64,000 nt of DNA from Rhizobium sp. 18055 (GTDB lineage Bacteria > Pseudomonadota > Alphaproteobacteria > Rhizobiales > Rhizobiaceae): contig NZ_CACSKD010000008.1 in assembly GCF_902706285.1 (NCBI RefSeq), forward strand, positions 186,001-250,000, read 5' to 3'. The notes under the pieces were generated by a model. That model did not search any database. It saw only the letters and a program-made list of their open reading frames with translations, and was not told the origin of the DNA. Positions 25,000 through 33,269 of this stretch are shown piece by piece. The position numbers and the translations under genes were made by a program. Position 1 is the first letter of the stretch, and every line of letters starts with the position of its first letter.

Positions 25000-26145
25000 T
25001 CACATCACTTCAGCATGGTTACGGATCTTTCGCCGCAACGTGATCGCGAGCGCCCTCGCCTTCGAAACGAAATCGGCGCAGATTCTCAACGACGCGACGT
25101 CGGCGACTATAGCATTTGATGTGCACGAAAATATTCCGATATGTTGAGATATGTTGTGACTTCAAGATTTGCGCAAGCAGCGGAAACGTGATGTCGCGCG
25201 GTGGCGATCAAAGGCAAAGGGATGTGAGCAATCGCGGTGCAAGCCACAGACGATAGCCCGTGATATCCCCCGGCGTTACCCAAGTCGCTGAAGCTGGCTT
25301 TGCGACTGATAGCTGGCTCGTTCAGCGCAACGGGTATCAATCCCGGCTTTCTCTGGCCAGTTCGGGGCCGGCACAGGGCGGAAGACCCTGCAATGGGCAT
25401 CGCAGATCTGCGGCATAGATGTCGATGTCATCGAGGAAGCGATCCTGGTGAACACCGCGCGCGGTGAACTTCTCGATGATCTCGATGCGCTCGAAGGGTC
25501 TTTGCGAGATGGCCGTCTGGCTGCAGCCGCCATTGACACCTTGGCGCAGGAGCCTCCAGGCGACCATCCGCTGCTGGCAGCGTGGCGCAAGCGTGACACG
25601 TGGCTTGGAGGGCGATTGATAATCACGCCGCACAACGCCTTTTACTCCGATCACGCCGCTGTCGAGATGCGCCGGAACGCGGCCCAAACGGTCAAAATAT
25701 TGCTGGAGCAGGGCCACATGCGAAACCAGATAACACAATGACTGGATAGCTTCGCATCGGGGTTGGCGCTCCGGCGTCTCTTTGCTCACGCTCTGAAACC
25801 GATGGGGCGTCGTCTCCACCGTCACCCCGAAGTGGCGCGCACGTGGAGCCTCTCAGGCTAACCGTGCAACCGCGATTCAGAAATTAAATTCTGCATCGCA
25901 GAATGCATTTTTAAGTTGTTTATCTCCGTGCTATGAGATGCCGGTGTAACATTTTCCCGCGGAACCGGTATGCATCAATCTTAGCTGCGCGTAACCCAGA
26001 GTGGATGCATGCCCGAATGGCCCAACTGATTTCCGTCAGCATTGAAGCAAGGCATGCACAAGTCAATCATATGCGATCTAGAGTTTTAAATCGTTGCCTG
26101 AGGTGAAACATCGCCAGTGGCGCTTCGCCCTTCCAGGAGCATAGA
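25000..26145. other. Long intergenic region with a dehydrogenase remnant
   Basis: More than 1.1 kb without an intact gene. A fragment of a 2-hydroxyacid dehydrogenase lies at 25436-25741. The 5' part holds the promoter of the two-component system, the 3' part (25860-26145, visibly AT-richer) the promoter of the large regulator. I see nothing else supportable. Confidence 0.5.
25436..25741 (+). pseudogene. C-terminal fragment of a D-isomer 2-hydroxyacid dehydrogenase
   Basis: The plus frame reads EAILVNTARGELLDD, then LRDGRLAAAAIDTLAQEPPG, LIITPHNAFYSDHAAVEM and RNAAQTVKILLEQG before a stop. These are the last catalytic and NAD-domain motifs of PGDH/GhrA-type dehydrogenases (the VNTARG strand, the Asp in AAIDTL, catalytic His in TPHNAFYS). 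The N-terminal two thirds, including the GxGxxG dinucleotide motif, are absent upstream. A decayed gene remnant, probably left by rearrangement. Confidence 0.8.
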
Positions 26146-28065
26146 ATGGCGTTTGTGCTGAAAACATTCGGAGTTCTGCAACTTGTCGATGAGGCGGGTC
26201 ATGTGGCTCCATTCCCAGAAAATGGCCTGCTTCTTCTCGGCTATCTGCTTGCCAAGGAAGCGGGTTCAGATGATCGGACGACATTGGCCGAATTCCTTTG
26301 GGGAGAAGCCGATGTCAGTGGATCGCTGTCGAGAATGCGGAAAACGATTGCAAGTATCGAGGCGCGGCAAATTCAACTTGGAGCAGCGCTCCTTACGTTC
26401 GCCGGCGGCCAGGTTCGCGTTGATCGGCGCTTCGTGTCGCTTGATTTCCCCTCCGAAAAGCTCTTGCAATCCGTTGATTCCTTCTATGCGCTGAAGATTA
26501 TTGTCGAATTGATGCGCCAAACCTTCATGGCATCGGTCAATTGCCGAAGCGACATATTTGAAAGCTGGCAGGCGGCGCGGAGGTTCTATCACGCGGCCCT
26601 CCTCAAAGATGCCTTAAGGATCGTTGCGAACCAAAGACATAGTCAAGACGAAGCTGCACTTCTCAGGGAGGCCGCGCTTATCCTCTTCCGTGATGAACCG
26701 TCCGATGACGACACATTGCAATTGCTTGTAAAGGCGTTGAACGCCGAAGAGGACGTCAATGCGTTTCAGGCCCACTTCGATCAACGGAGGAAGGCGGTGT
26801 TACGCGGCAGCACTATCGTGAACGGCGTGCCCGTTGAACGCCAGATAAACTCTTTGGGCCGATTGCCCCCATCGGCGAAATCTGAACTCGTTGCCCCGCT
26901 TGAAAAATCCCTCCCACGCCTGGTTCTGCTGCCACCCAGCAACCAAGCCATCGCCCCGGCCGCGGGTGTCCTGGCATCCTCGCTGATTGACGATATCACG
27001 ATCGGTTTTTGTGCGTTCAACAGCCTTCAGGTTATCGCCCCTTATTCCGCCGTGCAAATTGGCCACCAGATGGAAGTACAGCAGGCATTCTTCAAACAGC
27101 ATTCCATCAACTATGTGCTCGATACTCGCATCAGTGACAGTGGAGACAGTCTCAGACTGTACTCGCAGTTGATATTCGTTGATAACAATGAAATTGTCTG
27201 GGCAGAGCGGTTTAGCCTGAACAATCTGGATCTTGTGCGCGACAGGCGATTGATTTCGCGACATGTCGCACTTTGCATTTCAACTGAGATCGCGCGACAT
27301 GATATCGAGCGCGCCGATGTTGCTCTTAATCCAACGGCTTACCATCGCTACCTTGTCGGCAAACGGTATCTTTCGCAGCTCACTCTCCCGAACTTGCAAC
27401 GCGCACGCAACCAGATGAGGGCATCTCTGAGTGCTAGCCCGGACTTCGCTCCGGCGCTCAGCACCCTGGCTCGGACCTATTCGGAAGAATGGCTTCTGAC
27501 CGCACGAGGCGATGCGGGATTGCTGAAGCAGGCGGAGGGCTTCGCTGCACAGGCGATAGCAGCGCGCGGGGATTCTGCAGATGGTTATCGAGAGTTTGGT
27601 TTCGCCAAACTTTTGCAGGGCGCAATTGATGAAAGCGCCGAAGCGATGGAAGTGGCCGAAATTCTCGGCCCGCACTACGCGGATGTTATAGCAGACCACG
27701 CCGATACATTGGTTCATTTTTCCCGTCCGGAACCGGCTTTACGGAAAATCGAACACGCTATCGACCTCAATCCTCTCAGCCCAGATACCTATCTATGGAC
27801 GGCCGCCGGGGCGACATATGCGCTGCGCCAATTTGAGCAATCACTGGATTACATCAACCAGATGACCGATCCGGGTTTGGCCGATAGACTTGCAGCCGCC
27901 AATCTGGCGATGCTCGGCCAATTGGACCAGGCATCGATGATCGTGCAGAGGGCTCGGCGCGCTAACCCTGAATTTGACGTGGAAAAATGGCTTTCTGTGA
28001 TTCCAATAAAGCAGGCGTGGCATCGGGACTTATACCGTGAGGGCCTCAAGAAGGCCGGATTTTAG
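26146..28065 (+). CDS. SARP/BTAD-like transcriptional regulator with TolB/CadC-type and TPR domains
   Basis: A 639-aa cytoplasmic protein. Residues about 1-95 resemble the winged helix of DnrI/BTAD regulators (LKTFGVLQLVDEAG, LLLLGYLLAKEAGS, LAEFLWGEADVSGSLSRMRK); 95-225 is a helical BTAD-like part; 245-370 resembles the TolB-N-like domain of CadC/adenylate-cyclase-associated regulators (SSLIDDITIGFCAFNSLQVI, YVLDTRISDSGDSLRLYSQL, IVWAERFSL); 380-620 is a set of TPR-like helices. No membrane segment is seen. The target is unknown. A 72-aa gene follows 26 bases later with its own ribosome site, so the two are very likely co-transcribed. Confidence 0.8.
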   Translation: MAFVLKTFGVLQLVDEAGHVAPFPENGLLLLGYLLAKEAGSDDRTTLAEFLWGEADVSGSLSRMRKTIASIEARQIQLGAALLTFAGGQVRVDRRFVSLDFPSEKLLQSVDSFYALKIIVELMRQTFMASVNCRSDIFESWQAARRFYHAALLKDALRIVANQRHSQDEAALLREAALILFRDEPSDDDTLQLLVKALNAEEDVNAFQAHFDQRRKAVLRGSTIVNGVPVERQINSLGRLPPSAKSELVAPLEKSLPRLVLLPPSNQAIAPAAGVLASSLIDDITIGFCAFNSLQVIAPYSAVQIGHQMEVQQAFFKQHSINYVLDTRISDSGDSLRLYSQLIFVDNNEIVWAERFSLNNLDLVRDRRLISRHVALCISTEIARHDIERADVALNPTAYHRYLVGKRYLSQLTLPNLQRARNQMRASLSASPDFAPALSTLARTYSEEWLLTARGDAGLLKQAEGFAAQAIAARGDSADGYREFGFAKLLQGAIDESAEAMEVAEILGPHYADVIADHADTLVHFSRPEPALRKIEHAIDLNPLSPDTYLWTAAGATYALRQFEQSLDYINQMTDPGLADRLAAANLAMLGQLDQASMIVQRARRANPEFDVEKWLSVIPIKQAWHRDLYREGLKKAGF

Positions 28066-28091
28066 ACAGTCATCATCTCAGGAGAGAAAAA

Positions 28092-28310
28092 ATGTCGAAG
28101 GTCGTTGTCATAAGCATCGTCGGGGAAATAGGTCTTTGGGTCGCCGATCTGACGAACGGAACGGTCGTGCCGCTCGCCCCGCCAAAGTCAGGTGGGTTGA
28201 AGGTTGTGACTGACCTTGCAATGAAGGGGTCAATCATTACGAAGGATGTGAACGTGGCTGTCGTCGTTGACTCTGCACAGGACGCCTTCTCGGGACGCTT
28301 CGTTGTCTAA
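28092..28310 (+). CDS. Small 72-aa protein of unknown function linked to the SARP/TPR regulator
   Basis: Begins MSKVVVISIVGEIGLWVADL with AGGAGAG just upstream, then a VPLAPPKSGG turn, a short helix and a beta-rich end (VNVAVVVDSAQDAFSGRFVV). Predicted as a compact alpha/beta domain without signal peptide, cysteine pairs or membrane helix. I recall similar small proteins in rhizobial genomes but no function. Its position directly after the regulator gene suggests a partner, anti-regulator or output of that protein (inference). Coding status is supported by the good ribosome site, tight spacing and non-random amino-acid pattern. Confidence 0.65.
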   Translation: MSKVVVISIVGEIGLWVADLTNGTVVPLAPPKSGGLKVVTDLAMKGSIITKDVNVAVVVDSAQDAFSGRFVV

Positions 28311-28329
28311 GAGACGGATTCGAAAGCGT

Positions 28330-28742
28330 TCGACGTCGTTGGCCAAGCTTCGGCATCTGCCAAATCAGGCGAAGGTCCGTTCGCCCCGCAACCGACGCGG
28401 CAGAAGCTGGAAGCCTTTCGCCTTGTCTGAGCGCGTGATGATCTCCACCGTCCGGCGCTAACTTTTCAGTCGCCGCTTCGACTTGTCGCCCGCATAGCCA
28501 CCATCGGCAAAGACATGCAGTAACCATAGCCACCTGTGGCGGATGGATTTCAGGAGACCGGGAGCGCCGTCGCAATCCTGGATCTCGGCGCTGTGTACCA
28601 TGAGACCGACCATCAGGCCGAGCATATCGACGATAATATGGCGTTTGTGGCCTTTGGTCTTCTTGCCCGCATCATAGTCCCGGATGCCGCCGCTTTCAGT
28701 AGTTTTGACGCTGTGGCTATCGATCAACCGCGTCACCGACAA
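28330..28742 (-). mobile_element. IS5-family (IS427-group-like) transposase remnant
   Basis: On the minus strand: LIDSHSVKTTESGGIRDYDA, KGHKRHIIVDMLGLMVGLMV, DGAPGLLKSIRHRWLW, HVFADGGYAGDKSKR, then a stop and, in a shifted frame, RWTVEIITRSDKAKGFQLLP and a degraded GERTFA segment. This is the middle and end of a DDE transposase with at least one frameshift and stops; the N-terminus and terminal repeats were not found. Dead. Its outer boundaries are approximate. Confidence 0.85.
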
Positions 28743-28944
28743 GACCATGATCGAAAAATTCCTGCCGAGAAAGTTCGGCGACAAGAGCGCCTACTGATCG
28801 ATTTCGTGGTGAAATTCCGCAAGGCCAAGCACCCAGAACTCCTGGAAAGACCGCAACGGGAACAGTCAAACGTCGGGGAGCTGCCGATATTCCCAATGAC
28901 CAACAAAAGAGAGGATTGAGAAATTACTCCATAGCGGTCGACAA

Positions 28945-28955
28945 ACGGTATTCCA
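28945..28955 (+). promoter_or_regulatory. Shared 11-bp motif upstream of the NMT1-type transporter genes
   Basis: ACGGTATTCCA lies 76 bases before the ATPase start. The same motif occurs twice in tandem at 31914-31935 before the cognate binding protein. Candidate activator or repressor site; no family assigned. Confidence 0.4.
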
Positions 28956-29030
28956 TAAATTATCACTTGTCTTGATCGCTTATTAGGCGCGCTCAAATTT
29001 TCATCACAGCCCGCCAGCTGAGGATATAGC

Positions 29031-29855
29031 ATGGCCATCCCCGAAAGACAGTCCACTCAGTCCTGTGAAATCATCCGACCGCCGGCCTTGATAGATCTCA
29101 ACAAAATCTCGGTTTATTTTGACACTCGGGACGGCAGCCGGGTCACTGCCTTGTCCTCACTTAATCTGTCCATCTATCCGGGAGAAATCCTGTCGCTGGT
29201 CGGCCCGTCCGGCTGCGGCAAGTCGACGACGCTTCGGCTGATCGCCGGCCTTCTCAAGCCCAGCGAGGGCGAACTGCGCATCCATGGTGGAGAACGTCGC
29301 AAGGGTTTTTCGGAAGTTGCGATCGTGTTTCAGCGACCGACATTGTTGCCCTGGCTGAACGTGCTGCGCAACGTTCTTTATCCGGTGCGTGTTTTGAAGG
29401 GACGTATCCCGGGCGAAGATCATCAGCAAGCGATGCGGCTGCTCGATCTGGTCGGGCTCGCGGACATGGCGACAAAAATGCCGCGCGAACTTTCCGGCGG
29501 CATGCAGCAGCGTGTGGCGATCTGTCGAAGCCTCGTGCTGGACCCGAAAGTGCTGCTGATGGACGAGCCGTTCGGCGCGCTCGATGCGCTGACCCGCGAG
29601 GACCTGCAGATCGATCTTCTGCGCATCCACGCCGAAACCGGCAAAACCATCCTGCTCGTCACTCATTCGATCAGCGAGGCGGTGCTGCTTTCCGATCGCG
29701 TCGCGGTCATGTCGGCGCGGCCCGGGCGGTTGCAGGAGTTGCTGGAGATCGACATTCCCAAGCCGCGCACGCACAACACACCGTCGGATCCGAGATTCGT
29801 TTCGCTGACGCAAGACATTCGCGATCAGATTTTTGAACCGCGGCCGGTGAGGTAA
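29031..29855 (+). CDS. ABC transporter ATPase (SsuB/TauB/ThiZ-like)
   Basis: A 274-aa ATPase: Walker A LVGPSGCGKSTTLRLIAG, Q-loop VFQRPTLLPWL, signature PRELSGGMQQRVAICRSLV, Walker B VLLMDEPFGALDALTRED and switch His LVTHSISEAVLL. The subfamily energises uptake of taurine, aliphatic sulfonates, nitrate or thiamine precursors. The GAGGAT site is about nine bases before the ATG. The permease starts four bases after its stop codon. The binding protein is 2.1 kb away, beyond an inverted amidohydrolase gene. Confidence 0.92.
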   Translation: MAIPERQSTQSCEIIRPPALIDLNKISVYFDTRDGSRVTALSSLNLSIYPGEILSLVGPSGCGKSTTLRLIAGLLKPSEGELRIHGGERRKGFSEVAIVFQRPTLLPWLNVLRNVLYPVRVLKGRIPGEDHQQAMRLLDLVGLADMATKMPRELSGGMQQRVAICRSLVLDPKVLLMDEPFGALDALTREDLQIDLLRIHAETGKTILLVTHSISEAVLLSDRVAVMSARPGRLQELLEIDIPKPRTHNTPSDPRFVSLTQDIRDQIFEPRPVR

Positions 29856-29859
29856 ACCC

Positions 29860-30624
29860 ATGTTCAACCGTTACAGATCGATCATCCTGCCGATCGCCGC
29901 CTTCGTGCTTTTTCTGGCAGTCTGGCAAGCAATCAGCACCATTCTGCAGATCCCGGTCTATCTCCTGCCGTCGCCTATGGACATCTTGGAAGGCGGTTCG
30001 CGTCTCGGTTTCACGATCGTGACCAATACGGCCGAGACGATGAAAACCATATTGCTCGGCTTTGCCCTCTCCTGTCTCGTCGGCATTCCGCTTGGCGTGC
30101 TAGTCTCCGTCAACCGAATGGTCTCGGAAGCGATCTATCCGATCATCGTATTCCTCAACGCAATTCCGATCGTGGCAATCGCGCCGGTCATCGTGGTCAT
30201 TTTCGGCACCGACATGACCGCGCGATTGATCATCGTCATGCTGATCGCCTTCTTCCCGATCATGGTCGCTACCGCGACCGGCATTCTCGATACGCCCGAG
30301 GAGATGCGTGACCTTGCAGCGGTTACCGGCGCTAGCACGCTGACCGAGGTCCTGACCATCCGCCTGCCGCATGCGATGACCTTTATCTTTGGCGGACTGC
30401 GTATCGGCGTGACGGTGGCCGTCGTCGGTGCGGTCGTGGCGGAATTCGTGAATGCCAACAAGGGGCTTGGCTTTCTGGTCATTTCGTCGACCTCGCAGTT
30501 CGAGATCGCCATGGCGATGGCATGCGTCACTATGCTCGCCATCATCAGCGTGCTTCTCTACCAGGCGGTCGGACTGGTCCAGAGACTGTTCTTTCCCTGG
30601 ACCAATGCTTCCGTCGGCCGCTGA
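29860..30624 (+). CDS. ABC transporter permease (SsuC/TauC-like)
   Basis: A 254-aa membrane protein with about six helices (FVLFLAVWQAIS at the start) and the cytoplasmic coupling loop EEMRDLAAVTGASTLTEVLT followed by RLPHAMTFIFGGLRIGVTVA, the EAA-type motif of this family. It forms a homodimeric channel with the upstream ATPase. It ends 15 bases from the stop codon of a convergent amidohydrolase gene. Confidence 0.92.
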   Translation: MFNRYRSIILPIAAFVLFLAVWQAISTILQIPVYLLPSPMDILEGGSRLGFTIVTNTAETMKTILLGFALSCLVGIPLGVLVSVNRMVSEAIYPIIVFLNAIPIVAIAPVIVVIFGTDMTARLIIVMLIAFFPIMVATATGILDTPEEMRDLAAVTGASTLTEVLTIRLPHAMTFIFGGLRIGVTVAVVGAVVAEFVNANKGLGFLVISSTSQFEIAMAMACVTMLAIISVLLYQAVGLVQRLFFPWTNASVGR

Positions 30625-30639
30625 GCCCGTACCATCGCG

Positions 30640-31824
30640 TCAGGTCGCGGCATTCAGTTCCTGGTGTACGAGGCTCACCCAATAGGCGGCGCCGAGAACA
30701 AGAATGTCGTCGTTGAAATCATAGTCCGGCATGTGGTTGTTCTTGAAGCTGGGCCCTTTGCCGTTGCCGATCATCACGTTGCAGCCGGGGCGCTTCTCCA
30801 GCATGTAGGCGATATCGTCTGCCGCATTGATCGGCGGGCTGTCGCCATCGACATTGCCGCTGCCGACCAGAGCGGCAATCGCCGCGATCGCCGTGTCGGT
30901 CTCGCGCGGTGCATTGATGACCGGCGGGTATCCCTGCACATAGTCGACCACGGCGGAGCAATCTGACATCGCGGCGCAGTGTTGCGCGATCTCGCGCAGG
31001 CGCTTTTCGAGAAGAGCACGGACCTCCGGCTTGTGGCAGCGGCTCGTTCCCGTGACCTGAATTTCGGCCGGAATGACATTATGGCTCGTGCCGGCCCGGA
31101 TGATGCCGATGCTCAGCACAGCCGAATCCAACGCCGGTACGTTGCGGGCTATGATCGACTGCAGCCCGAGAATGAAATGCGCGAGCGGGATCGTGGTATC
31201 CGTCGATTTTTCCGGCGCCCCACCGTGGCCACCCGTTCCCTTGAACGTGACGGTCCAACTGTCCGCACATGCCAATTGCGGGCCTTTGCGCGTGATGAAC
31301 TTGCCCACTTCCAAGCCCGGCTTGTTGTGCAGCGAATAGACCGCGTCGCTTGGAAAACGCTCGAACAGCCCTTCGTCGATCATACGCTTGCCACCTGCCC
31401 CGCCCTCTTCGGCCGGCTGGAAGATACAGTGTACTGTGCCCGCGAAATCCGGATTTTCCTTCAGGTAGCGAGCAGCGCCGAGAAGCATGGTCGTATGCCC
31501 GTCATGACCGCATCCATGCATCTTGCCGGGGATTGTAGAGCGATGCCCGAACGTATTGGTTTCGTCCATGTTGAGTGCATCCATGTCGGCACGCAGGGCA
31601 ATTGCCCGCTGCCCCGGCCTGCTCCCCTTGATCGTCGCAACGACGCCGGTGCCTGCGATTGTGCCTTCGGCTTGGATCCCCCAGGCGGAGAGCTTTTCCA
31701 TCACCAATGCGGAGGTACGAAACTCCTCGTAGCTGGTTTCTGGATGCATGTGGATATCATGGCGCAGAGCTTTCAACTCACCTTCGTAGACCTTGAGGCC
31801 CGCCATCACCGCGTTCTTGTCCAT
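30640..31824 (-). CDS. M20D-family amidohydrolase (hippurate hydrolase/IAA-amino-acid hydrolase-like)
   Basis: A 394-aa cytoplasmic metallo-amidase. Motifs: LRHDIHMHPETSYEE, ALRADMDALNM, HGCGHDGHTTMLLGAARYL (metal ligands), FQPAEEGGAGG, SLHNKPGLEVG and GTGGHGGAPEKSTDTT in the lid domain. The family cleaves N-acyl amino acids or related amides. The usual late GSEDF motif is NAADDIAYML here, a mild deviation. It lies between the permease and binding-protein genes of the ABC system but in reverse, so it probably acts on the imported substrate (inference). Confidence 0.9.
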   Translation of the reverse strand: MDKNAVMAGLKVYEGELKALRHDIHMHPETSYEEFRTSALVMEKLSAWGIQAEGTIAGTGVVATIKGSRPGQRAIALRADMDALNMDETNTFGHRSTIPGKMHGCGHDGHTTMLLGAARYLKENPDFAGTVHCIFQPAEEGGAGGKRMIDEGLFERFPSDAVYSLHNKPGLEVGKFITRKGPQLACADSWTVTFKGTGGHGGAPEKSTDTTIPLAHFILGLQSIIARNVPALDSAVLSIGIIRAGTSHNVIPAEIQVTGTSRCHKPEVRALLEKRLREIAQHCAAMSDCSAVVDYVQGYPPVINAPRETDTAIAAIAALVGSGNVDGDSPPINAADDIAYMLEKRPGCNVMIGNGKGPSFKNNHMPDYDFNDDILVLGAAYWVSLVHQELNAAT

Positions 31825-31913
31825 TTGATCGATCCTCTCTCGCTATTCCCGCCTGCCCATTCGTTGACCATCAAGAAGCAGCGCACAACGAAACGGCACT
31901 AGACAGAATTCTA

Positions 31914-31935
31914 ACGGTATTCTACTGGTATTCCA
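31914..31935 (+). promoter_or_regulatory. Tandem 11-bp repeats in the amidohydrolase/binding-protein divergent promoter
   Basis: ACGGTATTCTA directly followed by CTGGTATTCCA, an exact one-helical-turn spacing, 42 bases before the TTG of the binding-protein gene. The single copy at 28945 precedes the partner ATPase gene. Good candidate for a common regulator site. Confidence 0.45.
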
Positions 31936-31976
31936 CAAGCCAGCGCTTTTTTGATCGGTCGGTTGGGAGAATTACA

Positions 31977-32966
31977 TTGATCTATTTCGTCAAAAGCGGC
32001 ATCGCCGCCGCCTTGCTTGTCAGCGTCGCCGCCGCCGGCTCTAGCGCCGCTGCTGCTGCAGACAAAGTGACCTTCCAGCTGGACTGGACGCCGGGCGGCA
32101 TTTCGGCGGCCTGGTATCTCGGGTTGGAAAAGGGCTGCTTCAGCGACGAGGGAATCGATCTGACAATCAACCGCGGCTATGGGGCAGCCGATGCGGTAAC
32201 GAAGATCGGCACGGGCGTTGCCGATTTCGGGATTACCGACTTGAGCACGATCATCGCCAGCATCGGCAATTCCAATGTGCCTGTGATAGCGATCATGCCT
32301 GTTGTCTCGGACTCGCCTGCCGGTATCGCCGTCATGGACAGCAGTCCCATCAGGACCCTGAAGGATCTCGAAGGCCACAGCATCGCTTCGTCCAACGGCA
32401 ATGCCGCCATGCAAACCCTGCCGCTTGGCATGGAGCTGGCGGGCGCAGATATTTCCAAGGTCAAGATCATCACATCCGACCCTTCGACGCTCAACGGCCT
32501 GCTTCTGCAGGGGCAGGCGGATTCGCTGGCAAGCTATGTCACCTCGGTCGTCGGCATCCAGGCCGTTGCATCGAAGGCAGGGAAGAAAGTGCGCTCAATC
32601 AGCTACGGGGAAGAACTCGGCATCTACAATGCTTCTGTCTTCACCTCCACCAAGCTGTTGGCGGACAAGCCGGACCTCGTGGCCCGTTTTGTTGCGGCGT
32701 CCAAGTGCACTTACGATCTTGCCCTGGCAAATCCGGATGGCGCGATTGATGCGATGGTGGCACGCGTGGAAGGCATGCAGAAGTCGAGCCAGGTGGAGAT
32801 CGTACCATTCTCCTTCGGGTTTGCCTTTAACAGTGCGACGTTCAAGAAGAACGGCTATGCGTGGGACATGGCGCGGGTCCAACACAACATCGATGTCGTC
32901 ACCAGGATGCAGCCGCTGGCCCAGAAACCCACTGCTGAAAAGGTTGCCTACGTCGTCAAGCCATAG
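31977..32966 (+). CDS. NMT1/THI5-like ABC substrate-binding protein
   Basis: A 329-aa periplasmic protein; a TTG start at 31977 with GGGAGA upstream gives a normal Sec signal ending ...AAAAAD. Family motifs: TFQLDWTPGGISAAWYLGLE, then the GLEKGCFSDEGIDL segment, VADFGITDLSTIIAS and IRTLKDLEGHSIASS. NMT1-like proteins bind pyrimidine thiamine precursors, riboflavin or other small organics. It serves the ATPase-permease pair at 29031-30624. An IS110 fragment starts 28 bases after its stop. Confidence 0.9.
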   Translation: MIYFVKSGIAAALLVSVAAAGSSAAAAADKVTFQLDWTPGGISAAWYLGLEKGCFSDEGIDLTINRGYGAADAVTKIGTGVADFGITDLSTIIASIGNSNVPVIAIMPVVSDSPAGIAVMDSSPIRTLKDLEGHSIASSNGNAAMQTLPLGMELAGADISKVKIITSDPSTLNGLLLQGQADSLASYVTSVVGIQAVASKAGKKVRSISYGEELGIYNASVFTSTKLLADKPDLVARFVAASKCTYDLALANPDGAIDAMVARVEGMQKSSQVEIVPFSFGFAFNSATFKKNGYAWDMARVQHNIDVVTRMQPLAQKPTAEKVAYVVKP

Positions 32967-32993
32967 GCAGCAGCATACTGATGCGCCGAGCAG

Positions 32994-33250
32994 GATGAGA
33001 CAAGCCAACGGCTGGCCACCGTTGCAGGCGTGCTTTCGGCGACCATCATCGCCGCGACGACAACCGATGTCCGCAATTTCGACAATGACAGAGACCATGC
33101 TGCTTGGCTTGCTCTCACACCCAAACCGCATTCCACCGGCGGCAAACGGAAAATGGGACGGATTTCCAAGAGGGGAAACCAATACATCCGGCGATTGCCA
33201 TATCTGGGCGCGATGGCGCAGATCATGGTCAAGCATAGTTGGCTCGGAAA
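32994..33250 (+). mobile_element. IS110-family transposase C-terminal remnant
   Basis: The plus frame reads DETSQRLATVAGVLSATIIA, then DRDHAAWLALTPKPHSTGG, KRKMGRISKRGNQYIRR and a truncated end. This is the Transposase_20 domain of IS110 elements (helix-hairpin-helix plus the STGGK..GxISKRG signature). The N-terminal DEDD catalytic domain and ends are missing. It borders the siderophore locus on its left side. Confidence 0.85.
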
Positions 33251-33269
33251 TTTGAACAGCCGGGATAAA

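Noticed and set aside
28536..28919. 127-codon plus-strand frame over the IS5-type remnant
   Set aside because: Its first half is antisense to the transposase remnant; the tail (LLIDFVVKFRKAKHPELL) has a helical look, but I could not link it to any family.
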